A stretch of 64,000 nucleotides of DNA from Phorcus lineatus (lineage: Eukaryota; Mollusca; Gastropoda; Trochida; Trochidae), in NCBI GenBank assembly GCA_921293015.1, contig OV121092.1:13026001-13090000 (forward strand), given 5' to 3'. Both the position numbers and the translations under genes were made by a program. The notes under the pieces are model-generated. The model saw only the letters and a list, made by a program, of their open reading frames with translations, had not been told where the DNA came from and ran no database searches. This document shows positions 42,531 through 63,040 of the stretch, one piece after another; position 1 is the stretch's first letter, and every line of letters begins with the position of its first letter.

Positions 42531-42538
42531 GATGAAGA

Positions 42539-42606
<68 letters not shown>
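41176..42606. repeat. TGATGA-rich satellite with higher-order structure, 1.4 kb
   Basis: Imprecise (TGA)n/(ATG)n DNA is broken by recurring words such as taccgatgttgga, gacgacgatgatgataattg and aatggtggtgatg. A block beginning ggatgaagatg at 41200 recurs at 41744, a period of 544 bp, so the array has grown by segmental duplication as well as slippage. The 498-residue minus-strand frame of Ile/His/Ser runs is not a gene. Confidence 0.97.
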
Positions 42607-42894
42607 AAATATCATGCAGTAGATGAATGATTTAAACATCATGTTGAAACTGGAATGTTTGTAAAATTGATCTCAACCAAAATTATTTCCGAACTATTTT
42701 CTTAGCATCCATTAAGATACACTTTCCAATACACTATAACTTCTTTGCAGTGCAGTCTAGTAATCATATTCCATTGTGAAAAATTGTATTCGAACCTTTT
42801 ACAACTACATAATATCTAAACTCTCACAAACTAAGTCGGCAGTATGATTGTTGATCGGAAATAGAGGACGGTCGATCCTCTAAGTTCATGTAGT

Positions 42895-43135
42895 GGAGAT
42901 GACAGGGAGATCCCCTGGGTGCCTGTTTCTTGAGTTGACATCTCTGTGCAGCTTTACCAAACACCAAATTCTAAATTCCTGGGAATATACAAGGACCTTT
43001 GATAAAGAATGAATCAGTAAGATGACGTCTGGGATGTACAAAGTTTTGACTTAAGTAGATGAGTTAAAATGGAAAAGTTCCATACGTCTTATCAGTTTCC
43101 ATCTAAGTTGCTTTACGTTTATCGACCCTCCAACC
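42895..43135 (+). repeat. Duplicated block Q, copy 3
   Basis: gggagatcccctgggtgcct, gataaagaatgaatcagtaa, gatgacgtctgggatg, gttaaaatggaaaa and atcgaccctcc align with Q copies 1 and 2. The minus frame is STQETGTQGISLSSPLHELR, then GSTVLYFRSTI and a stop. Confidence 0.65.
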
Positions 43136-43139
43136 TTTT

Positions 43140-45220
43140 TTACTGATAAGACACAATGGCATGGTGTTTTCTAACTTACAGTTAAAAAACATTTGTAGAT
43201 TTTAAATCATAATTTCATCAAAAAAAATACATGAGTATATAATTGAATAGCTCAGATACAGATATACTGATAAAATTGTATAACATCTTTTAATCTCTTT
43301 GAGAGACATTTCTTATATACGTCTGATCAAGTTTATCTAAATTTCTCTCCATTTAACGACCTTCATCTTTGCGTAGTACTATATCTATATTGTATTTTTA
43401 TGTTACACTTTGGAATGAAATTTGATTTAACAATTTAGTTACACCAATCTAAAACCCAGCATATAGGTATGGTTTAAATATGATAGTTTTCCTTTATACA
43501 GTCGTATAAGTCGGGGTCTCGTTGTTTTATCTATTGAATATACAATAGTAGCTATATATTTCACAAGTCGTGTCCATATCGCTGAATAGAATGGATAATG
43601 CTTCTGCTGCTTTAAAACACTTATCCGTTTCATAAATTTAACTAACCTTTTAGTTAGCCGCATTTGATAACCAGTTTTGAAAATGTAATTACCTGAAGAA
43701 GCCCATTAGTTTTAAAGTTGAAATAGATATTTGTTTTCAAGTGCGTTAAACTCAATGCAATATGTCCTGTTCGGATTAAATAGGTGCAACGTAAACTTTT
43801 ATTTGAAGATATCGTTATTTAAGGGAGTTAATTGTGGTTTGATGTGTTTTGACTTACTGCAATTCTATGTTTTTTGCATTTATCATTCATTTACGTTTTG
43901 TGTTATTACTGCTGAAATTTATGAGAGTTTATTATAGATTATAACAGCAATCGGAGAACGGATGTAATCAAAGTGTAATTTGAACTCAAGATATCTCTAA
44001 TTATAGGGAAATCTAGAGGAACTATTCATCACTCGGATCAGCTGATGAATTGAAATATGAATAACCGTGATTAATGACTCGAAATTGTGACTGATTTGTT
44101 TCCACCATGACGTTTTGTTTCTCAACACAAAGCGAAACAACTACACTTTCTTGGCATGGTTAAATGGTTAATTATTCTGGGTAAGTGTGTGACATTCGCA
44201 TATCCTATGTCTGAAGACACTTCCATCAAAAGCACCTATCTTAATTCATTACTACGTTTTTTTCGTTTCTTTCATCTTTACTGTAACTCGCATCATCTGA
44301 ATATGTTCATTGTGCGTTTTTCGGAGCCCTTCACCATCCAATCACAGGACGAAATACATATCGATTACCATAGTGTCCTTGTTGTTGATTGGCTGAACCA
44401 GGGCAGGAGACATGAACTCTGATGAGTATTTCTAAGATCTTATTCATGATTGGTAAGTGCATCAATTTAAATGAAATTTTCAATTAAAGTTTAACGGACA
44501 TGCTCCGGGACAAAAATGACACAGACAGAGGTAGACAATTGATTTAACTACTTATCCCTACTTATGATTCATGATTTAAGGTATAGGAACAACTTTGTTT
44601 CCAAAACTTGGAGATATTGTTTTTACAGTAGAATTTGCTTATTGCCTAGTATTGTCGATTACTGGACACCACGATCCTCACATCACAGGACGCCGTGAAC
44701 CTGATCACAGTGCTATTACATCGCAGAATCGGTGTAGAATGTGTAGAGAATCTAAACCAAGTGTGTTCTAATATAAAATATATAAAACAAGTTATAAAAA
44801 GTTCCTTAAAAGGTGATCTTCAACAGAGATCCTTTTTCTATCTAATAGCATTTTTTGACTGTGATTCCAAAAAATTATGTTGGTTTGCCTGATATGTTTA
44901 GAGTACCGAATAGTTTGACAGTGATCAAACCCATTTCAAAGAAAATAATATTTTTAATGAGTTTCATTTTTACATGTTACTTTGACTGAAGATTTCACTA
45001 AAATATTATGATATTCATTACTATAAAGAAAAGTCTCTCGTCATGGTCAGTGGTCAGAGAAGTTTCAGTTTAATATACACAATATTATTTTGAAATTGTT
45101 TGAAGTGAATAATGGTTTAAATGATTTGCATGGAAATGAAAGCTGCACTTTATACAATGAAATCGTAAAATAATTGTTTCAACCGATAAGGAACTTTCTG
45201 AGGATAATCTCATGTTCCCC
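43140..45220. other. Non-coding tract between blocks Q and R
   Basis: Several frames of 65-88 residues are present without splice context or family features. Nothing supported. Confidence 0.55.
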
Positions 45221-45224
45221 CATG

Positions 45225-46050
45225 ACATGAAATGTCCAACTATTGACGGGAAATGGAGGGTAATATGATAGTGGGCAGTTAATGTTCTAAAGTTGACAAG
45301 GAGATCCCTTGTGTGTTGACCTCTTGTGTATTTGTCTGGATGGTAATGGTTAACTCTTGTTTACTGCACCATGGTAAATTGATATCAAGTTCGAGCCTGT
45401 CCTTTCTTCAGCTATCGCTGTGCTTATAGCTTCTTGAAGATTACTCATCAGTCTCTAGAAGTTATGTAGTTTCTGTAGTGGTATCAGGAACATTTTAAAA
45501 TGCTTTCCTCTTTTATCGTTTTTGGGTAAGTTTTGTCAACCTTTCATAGAAAGCCTGAGTTATACCATGGAACTAAGGGAAATATTTGGTTGCCTGACTA
45601 AGTATTTGTCATGACGAAAGTTATTTGTAAATTTTTTTACTTCAAAATCAATAAAACTTGTATCACTATAAAGTATATAATTAATTAAAAAACGGGTTTC
45701 AATAAATGCAGAAATGGCTTTAGTTTCTTTAAGTAACAAATAGCTCATGCCTTGTGAATTTTTAAATATTACTTCCATCAAATATCGTAAGAAATGTGCT
45801 ATCAAGTAAACGAAACCGGAAATGAAGGACTTTAGTTCCTTGACGATCCTGCCTGCAGTGCCAGATTACAAGTACCGTTACCACTACTAGACTGACCATC
45901 TGCTGACCGATGTCCCCTCAGGGACCTTGTGGTGATGACTGGACACTGTTTTGATAATCATTTTGGCCCTTTTGGATATACATGAAGCGTTGACCACAAC
46001 TAAAGAATGACTATTGCTTGACCGCTGTTGCTCTAGGGAAGATAAATAAA
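45225..46050 (+). repeat. Duplicated block R, copy 2
   Basis: gttgacaaggagatcccttg, ccggaaatgaaggactttag, ccttgacgatcctgcctgca, accttgtggtgatgactgga and aagaatgactattgcttgac align with block R copy 1. The minus frame begins TQEVNTQGISLST and then stops. Confidence 0.65.
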
Positions 46051-46054
46051 TATC

Positions 46055-47545
46055 ATCGAACACTTCATTCCAAGTTGTAAATATCAAAATGACCACATAC
46101 TTACAATATGACATAACCTACTAGTACCTTATTTACCTCTCATACAACCGGGTTCTTGTATACATGTGTGAAAAGGATTGATCCAGCTCTCAAGTGATAC
46201 CAAATGTTTAATTTGTGTGAACTTTCTTACGGTCATTTAAACTACACGCGTGTAGGTGCAGCTGCCTGATTGTCTGAACATGGGTCACGAACTTTGACAG
46301 CTGCTGTGCACAAGACAAGAAGGTCCCTTCACACCTCATCGCATGCAGTTAGCTCCTAATATTTCACCAGTGCTGTCTTAGTAGTTCCCATTTGTCAAGT
46401 AATAAACTTAATGATCATGCTCTTTTCATCACACATTGAAAAGGAACATATTCTCAAAATGGTTATTCTTACTGTCAGAATTTGAAATACGTCAGTATCA
46501 ATCAGAATATGAAGTTAAAATAGCTTTGGTAGTCCGAGAAGTCGTATATATTAATTATTTCGATTACTCGTATGTCTTCTTTCACAATAGTTGACAGCAA
46601 ATAGAAAATAAACGATTTTAGTTTACATTTAAATTATTTATTCTCAAATGATGAGAAATAGGATCAATTATAAACTAGACATTTCAGACTTGAATTTGTA
46701 ATATAAAAAAAATGAGGCATAAGTGCTCAAATTTTTGCGTTGACAAAGCTAAAGAAAGATAAAATTAACTTTGAGTGAAGGCGAATGTTAAACCTCTTCA
46801 ACACAGATCTTGTCACTCAGCTCATGCTCGGAATGGAGAATTTAGCCTTAAAATAATTTTGTGCCACATTAAATGTTTAAATTCTATTGACATTTTAGTG
46901 TTATAATATGCTTAAAAAATCCATCAAAATTAAACAAATTGTAAATATGAGTACATATCTCGCTTTCGAGATTCAACTGGGTTTTTTTTTGTAATGGCTA
47001 ATTTATAATTTTACTTTTTTGGTCAAAAATACAGAAATATTTGATAAAATTTTCCTCCTCTAACATCAATGGATGTGAAATTTCTTAAACGGTTTCATGA
47101 AAAGATTTTTGTTTACTGCTCTGACTATCTGATAAAAGTTGCAACTTTCGACAAAGCGGGCGCTGCACCCAAATGCGACTTATGAAGACTGCAATGGGTT
47201 GTGTCTTGCTGGGGGATTGAGACCAAACTTAGTTTGTGTAAACTTGACTTTACCTTGATCGTAACGAGAAGTTCATACTTCAAGAAATACCTACATTTAT
47301 ATGGTGCAAAAAAAATTACATTGTTATATGTGGGATCATACTTCTTGTATTAGAGCATATTATTGTGCTTTTTAAGGTCGAATTCCCTGCTGGGTTCTGA
47401 CCCAAACCCTAAGGGTGAGGCAACCCCACCAATACTGACAATACCAACACCTCACCAACTCGCTAACAAGAGCTCGTCCAGCCTGGGAGGAAGTTCTAGT
47501 AGTGGTCTAAAAATTTGTACTAATGCAGATACTGTGGTCGCAAAT
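46055..47545. other. AT-rich non-coding tract
   Basis: Nothing recognised before the 51-bp minisatellite. Confidence 0.55.
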
Positions 47546-47549
47546 ATGC

Positions 47550-47880
47550 ATTAATGAAAGGTTTTAGTTTAATCGAAATAGTGCTGTCACAAATATATAC
47601 ATGCTTAAAGGGTTTTAGTTTAGTCGAAATGGTGTTATCCAAAATATACAGATGTTTAAAGGGTTTTAGTTCAGTCGAAATGGTGTTATCCAAAATATAC
47701 AGATGTTTAAAGGGGTTTAGTTTAATTGAAATAGTGCTGTCACAAATATGCAGATGTTTAAAGGGTTTAAGTTCAATAGAAATAGTGCTGTCCCAAATAT
47801 ATGCATGGAAGGGTTTTAGTTTAATAGAGATTGTGTGGCCCCAAAATTTATACATGTATAAAGTGTTTTAGTTTAATCGA
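47550..47880. repeat. 51-bp minisatellite, about six units
   Basis: The unit aaagggttttagtttagtcg, then aaatggtgttatcc, then aaaatatacagatgttt repeats about six times, the last two shorter. Both strands stay open: the plus frame gives KGFSLIEIVLSQIYTCL-type repeats and the minus frame KPFKHLYILDNTIST-type repeats. No flanking gene features are seen. Confidence 0.92.
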
Positions 47881-48636
47881 CAGCAGTAAGAAAAAGACAA
47901 AAATCTGTAAATCTATATTTGGTGTTTCGGAAACTTGTCTTCACATTCTAGAACCGTTTATCTCACTTCACTATTTTCGAAGCATATCTAAAACTGAAGG
48001 AAACAAGAATGCAAGTATGGATTCTCCTGTCTAGTGGCAGACAAAGAGTGTTGAACTATATAAGAAACCGATGGAAATAAATTGAGTTAATTTAACTAAG
48101 ACTGTTAAGAGTGCGCTCTTGTGCTTTATCCTTCAAGAACCTGGACGTCATATTTTTCTTGTTATAACTTCTTAAGATTTAAAATTAAGAAATTCAAAAA
48201 TTAGAGTCTTTAAGAGATATTAAGAAGGGTTCTATGATAGTGGAGATAGCAAAGACGGAGTATATTTATCAGAAATCTTAATGTTTCCTTAACAAGTAAG
48301 TATGTGTTGGATGAGAATTGAGCGGGATGGAGTTCTGATGAAAGACATATTTGAGAAAATATCAAGGAATAATCGAATAAAAGTAATGATTTATGTAATC
48401 TAGAATATCATTCTGGGGGATTGCGTCCTGATGAAATGATAGATATTTAAGAAAATAGCCCAGCTTTGAGGCGTAATGATGAAAGTAATCCGGAACTTTA
48501 TATTAGTAAACAGACTTTTGAGGAGAAGAAACATTTCAGTATGGCTATAAACTCCATCAATTTAAAGAGGTGTTTTCGCATACTAATAACGGCTTAGGTA
48601 CTTCCCGGGAATTTATCAACGTCGTGGGGGTAATGA

Positions 48637-49098
48637 TCACTAGAGCCTGCAATAATTCCTAACATGAATTCCGAATTTGATGGAAACTCTTTCGAAGATG
48701 CACTTTATAATATAATCTTGCACCATAAAAAAACCCACACTATTATTTTACAACATGAAAACTTTTCACATGCATTCAAAATCAAATTCAATGGGACGTG
48801 GATAATAATTCCAGCATTGATAGAAGTTTCGGATCGGAAGAGAAATAGAATATTCTAAACCGTGATAGTATATGAAAATCATGCTTACATAACTCAATCA
48901 TTAAACGCACTAGTGCACACCAATATTTCTTTAACACAACGAATGCACAGATACTGCATATCTCTCGATATTATTCAAGAACCTCACTCAAATAATCTAC
49001 CTCGTAAGTTATTTAACGAATATTTACGTATTCAGGTAGTAAGGTTGATTTTTAAAGACCGGAAGTATTTAATGTTACGGTACAATAAATCCGCATGA
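48637..49098 (+). other. Two abutting frames separated by one stop
   Basis: The same frame stays open from about 48637 to 49098 apart from one TAA at 48856-48858. The first part starts with ATG at 48664 (MNSEFDGNSFEDALYNIILH...) and the second reads VIVYENHAYITQSLNALVHT and on. No family is recognised; it could be a decayed gene or chance. Confidence 0.2.
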
Positions 49099-49793
49099 AC
49101 TACGATATCGGAAATATTAAGATTTTGCTTATAACCAAAAAAGCGGAAACGGCAGCCGCTTTGGTCAATCTAATAGCGATGCTAAAGCTGTGTTATTAAG
49201 TCGGTTTATTTACAACATTGCTTTCATAAAACATAATCCATTATTTGTCCTCAGTTCAGAGTTTAGGTAAATTAAACAGCTGCACATAATAAGTGTTCAG
49301 CCGCTTTCAAATGTCTTTAATTTATCCGTTTTGTGCACAACTAACCTTAGATTTGTTATATTTTTTCATTGTTGATTGCATTTTTAGTATTTAATTTTAA
49401 GTATTTCATTGCATCGATAGAAAGCTTAAGTGATTGTATAAGTCCTCTTAAACCTTAAAATAGCCAATTTAAACCGTAAAAGCGTGCACTAGTGCCTTTA
49501 ATCAGTGTTTTGTCCTTTATAGACACATTTCTACCTAGAATATCATCTCTGTTGAACTTATCGTACCAGAGTTCGAATAAATTCCATTCAGCTTATATTA
49601 GAGATACTTAAATTACCAAAATACCTTTAGATAAATTTAGAGCGAGTTATTGTTTAGCATCGCTTTAGCAATAGTCAAGCCATTAGAAAACCCAAAATAT
49701 AATGTTTAGTAATTTGTAACAAAGGATTTGGGTCTTCTGAGATTGTTGATAGTGTGGATATGTTGGATTATAGTTTCCCCCAATGAATGAACA

Positions 49794-49995
49794 GTAAGGT
49801 GAGATGAAGCGATTTGGGATTGCAGAGAAACCTGCGAGCATGGGCTGGAACTAGCACCCCATGGGTGGTAATTTGTTGAAATTCAGTGTAGCATTGCACC
49901 TAAACCTTACTGCATGTAGAACAGTTCTCTACTGCAGACAAAGCTGCCAAGCCCCTAAACTGATTCGAACCCTGGACCTCTCGATCCGAACATGA
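49794..49995 (-). mobile_element. SINE family 1, internally deleted copy, minus strand
   Basis: Reverse-strand matches include gggttcgaatcag (B box), the tctgcagtagagaactgttc body and accacccatggggtgctag. The part equivalent to atagccacaatggtgttgcg is missing. No clear target duplication was seen. Confidence 0.85.
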
Positions 49996-52170
49996 ATTGG
50001 TGAAGAATATTTGTAACAAATGAAGTCAAAACTTTATATAAATTTTCTAGCAGGTGAATCCTGAAATAATTCTTAACCATCATTTTGTCTAAAAGTCAAG
50101 CTTTATTTGATGATACTGCAAACCGGACACTTTAAATGGCAGCTTTAAGTATTCTTTTTCAAAGCTTTCATGTTTGTCCCGTAATTTGATTAAAGGATTC
50201 AAATATATTTCATTCAGCAAAGTTGAGGAAAATCGTGTTCGTTGAAGCTTTGAAATGAGATTTATGGATGTTTAATTTTTTTAATTCCTACTGATTACTT
50301 CACAAAAGTTGGACCTGATATGTTTGAATGAGATAAATATGCTTCCTAAAATACAAGATCTGGAAATGATTTCTAAAATTGTTTATTTGTATGACATCAA
50401 AAGATGTTTGAAGTTTAGAGCCCAACCTTCAAGGCAGATGGTTATTGTCCTTGTGACTTTGTTCTGCGTCTTGACAGTTTAACATCTGCAACACTTTCAC
50501 ACTGTTGCTTGAGGCTTTGGCCTTACATTTTGAGCCAACTTTTTTCTCTCACTTTTTTTGGCACAAATTGATGGATTTGATATTTTTAAATCATAAGATT
50601 AGTTTTCACACTTCAAGCTAAAACATAAAAAATGAAAATTAGTGTACAGGGAATGAATGACAAAAACCTTTGCCGTAAACCAGTCCCATTGCACAAACTA
50701 AGGTCAACCTAAAATCACTAAGGTAGCATTAGCGCAATGTTGAAGTCATAGTCTCATTTTTGCAAGGCAAATTGTAATAAATGCCGGACAAATAGTTCAC
50801 CACTCACAGAAATCTTTCCCCTGACGTTTGTAACAATTTTCAGAGCTCTGTAGGCATTCTAGCCCTCAATAATGAAGTTCAAACTACCCTACCCTATCCT
50901 ACCGGAATAATATTTTTTTGCGAGCGTTAGTCCTTACCACGTCATTTCGCTAAAGCCGTGACGAAGAACACATAAAATTTCCCAGCTGAATATCCAATGA
51001 AAATAGCTAATAGCTTACGCTTTTTCAAATACAGAAATAACAAAAAGGTGGTAAACTCAGTAAATATGCGTCTGTCATAAGGATCGACGCTGCGATGACT
51101 AGATTTCCGGTGTTTCACACTCGCGATGGGATTGCACTTAATTCGAAACCTCATCGGTCTGAAACGGCATACGCCAATAAGCTGCTTCATCCAAAACTGT
51201 AAAACGGGCATAAAAATGAAAATCTTTGCAAATGCGACAGGAAATATTTGTGTTAGTTATAAGATTTTGTTCGTGAAGAATAATTAGTTCAGTTTAGTTG
51301 CCTTACAAAAATGTGACTATGACTTTAAAGAATGGCACTAAGGTTAGCCTTAGTTTATTTGCTTTGTGCAACGACCCCCTGTCATACAGTTAAGATATGT
51401 TCAGAATGATAAAATAAGAAAAACAACAACAACCTAGTTAATGACATACATTTAATTCAATGATCGATCTTTATGCAACAGATGCCAAAACAAATACAAT
51501 CTTCTTCTAATCAAATGATTACATCAAATGTGATGAGATATGATTATTTTTTATGAGGTGACATAACAGAGAGCAAGGTGATGTTACTTAAGAGTTCTAA
51601 ATACACAAGACATATTTTTTAATCAATGCATACAATTTACTAGACATGTTCCTGAAACCTCAATAAAAAATCAACTTCAAAAGTGTGAGGTTTCTTGTAC
51701 AATGAAAAATTCTCATCAAGTTTTGATTACAACACAGATAGGGTCTAGTTTCAAGATTCCAATTTGTTCAAATTTTAACTAAAAGCTTCAATTATTCAAA
51801 CTGTGACATTACAAGAGGCTCTCTAGATGAAATATTGATTTTTGCAAAAGTCATTGAAACACCCAAGCATGAGATTTCAGGAAGCAACACTTGCAAATTG
51901 CTTGGCAACTAGTCTGTAATTCCTCTGCAAACAATATCCCCATTACTTTACATACTTCACTGTTCAGGGCTTGGTGTTGAATCAAGGCACACAAAAAAAT
52001 CATCATTTCAGTTGCAAGTAATTCAAATTTAAAAATAAACAGAATGGTAACCAATCTGTTGAGTTTTCTCTTAACATCCATTTAAGATGCAATTTCAATG
52101 CAAATTTGTTCTGGAGACAAATTGCCTGGAATCCACTTCCATGGAGCATGGTCATAAATGTAAATTGCTC
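49996..52170. other. Non-coding tract downstream of the PRPF40-like gene
   Basis: No repeat or gene is recognised. A longer PRPF40-like 3' UTR could extend into its right end if the AATAAA at 52178-52183 is not used. Confidence 0.5.
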
Positions 52171-52177
52171 ACTACAA

Positions 52178-52183
52178 TTTATT
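52178..52183 (-). promoter_or_regulatory. Candidate poly(A) signal of the PRPF40-like gene
   Basis: A minus-strand AATAAA lies about 630 bases past the stop codon. If used, the 3' UTR would run from 52814 to roughly 52155 and include the 27-bp repeats and the (CCCCT)n tract. Other AATAAA copies occur further on (for example near 51353-51358), so the true end is uncertain. Confidence 0.35.
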
Positions 52184-52367
52184 TCAAACAAACATCTTCT
52201 TTAAACAACTGCAACATTCTGTGACACAATGGCTGGCTTGTCGAGCTTGTAAAACATGAGTCAAAGTGACACTTACTTTTCTGCAATTATCTGAACTTAC
52301 ACAAATGTAACCGTCCATGTGAATGAATAATTTAACGCTTTTAGGATCATAACAAACATGATGTAGA

Positions 52368-52394
52368 CCCCCTCCCCTCCCCTCCCCTCCCCTC
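52368..52394 (-). repeat. (GGGGA)n tract in the presumed 3' UTR
   Basis: Five runs of four or more G on the minus (mRNA) strand are separated by single A residues. This satisfies the usual G-quadruplex pattern with one-base loops. It lies between the stop codon and the candidate poly(A) signal. Confidence 0.85.
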
Positions 52395-52723
52395 AATAAC
52401 AGACTTGCTAACTTTAATCAGAGTTTGCCTTGCCTTGATGTAGAATCAACATTCCCCATTTCTATAGAAATTGCCCTTCCTCTCATCAAGAGATACCCTT
52501 CAGATACAGAAGTGACGTTTTACCCTGGCCCCTTTCCTAAGTCCCTCTCATCTAATCCAGATTTTCCCTTTACCTTGATCTAGAAAAACTGCTCCAAGCG
52601 GTACCCCCAATTCTTTAGATCCCCATGACAAAGAAGACTTTGAGCACCACTTCAACTCCCCCCCCCCAGCCCCAGGCGAGTTTTTTCATAGTCTAGAGAT
52701 CCCCCTTATCTAGTTCCCCGTTA

Positions 52724-52814
52724 GACCTGTGGTCTACAGATCCCCTTGTAGACCCATTGTCTATAGAACTCCCGGTAGATCCATGGTCTAGAGAACTCCC
52801 GGTAGACCCGTGGT

Positions 52815-52831
<17 letters not shown>
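52724..52831. repeat. 27-bp tandem repeat, four copies, overlapping the PRPF40-like stop codon
   Basis: Four units of 27 bp start at 52724, 52751, 52778 and 52805 (gatccatggtctagagaact then cccggta). The last unit contains the codons for the final residues and the TAG stop. Units 2 and 3 are nearly identical and units 1 and 4 more diverged. Confidence 0.85.
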
Positions 52832-62959
<10,128 letters not shown>

Positions 62960-62985
62960 TTATCATACTGATAGAATGAGTTATT

Positions 62986-63040
62986 ACAGATGACCGGGTA
63001 CATCCACAGAGACATGGAGTTCAGCTTGCCTTGCTCATAA
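62986..63040 (-). pseudogene. Duplicated fragment of the adjacent PRPF40-like exon
   Basis: About 50 bp closely copies part of exon 62741-62947 (source about 62871-62930). On the minus strand it reads [16 protein letters not shown], with a 6-bp in-frame loss of the two codons after WM. It has no good acceptor and lies just upstream of the intact exon, so it looks like a non-functional local duplication rather than an alternative exon. Confidence 0.7.

Noticed and set aside
41146-42642. 498-codon minus-strand open frame
   Set aside because: It consists of Ile, His and Ser runs from the TGATGA satellite; no splice context or non-repeat sequence is included.
47554-47871. KGFSLIE repeats resembling a type IV prepilin N-terminus
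   Set aside because: The match is to a few residues of a 51-bp minisatellite in a eukaryotic genome; there is no leader peptidase context or pilin body, so it is coincidence.
47550-47880. CRISPR-like spaced repeats
   Set aside because: The units are contiguous, without unique spacers, and the DNA is eukaryotic.
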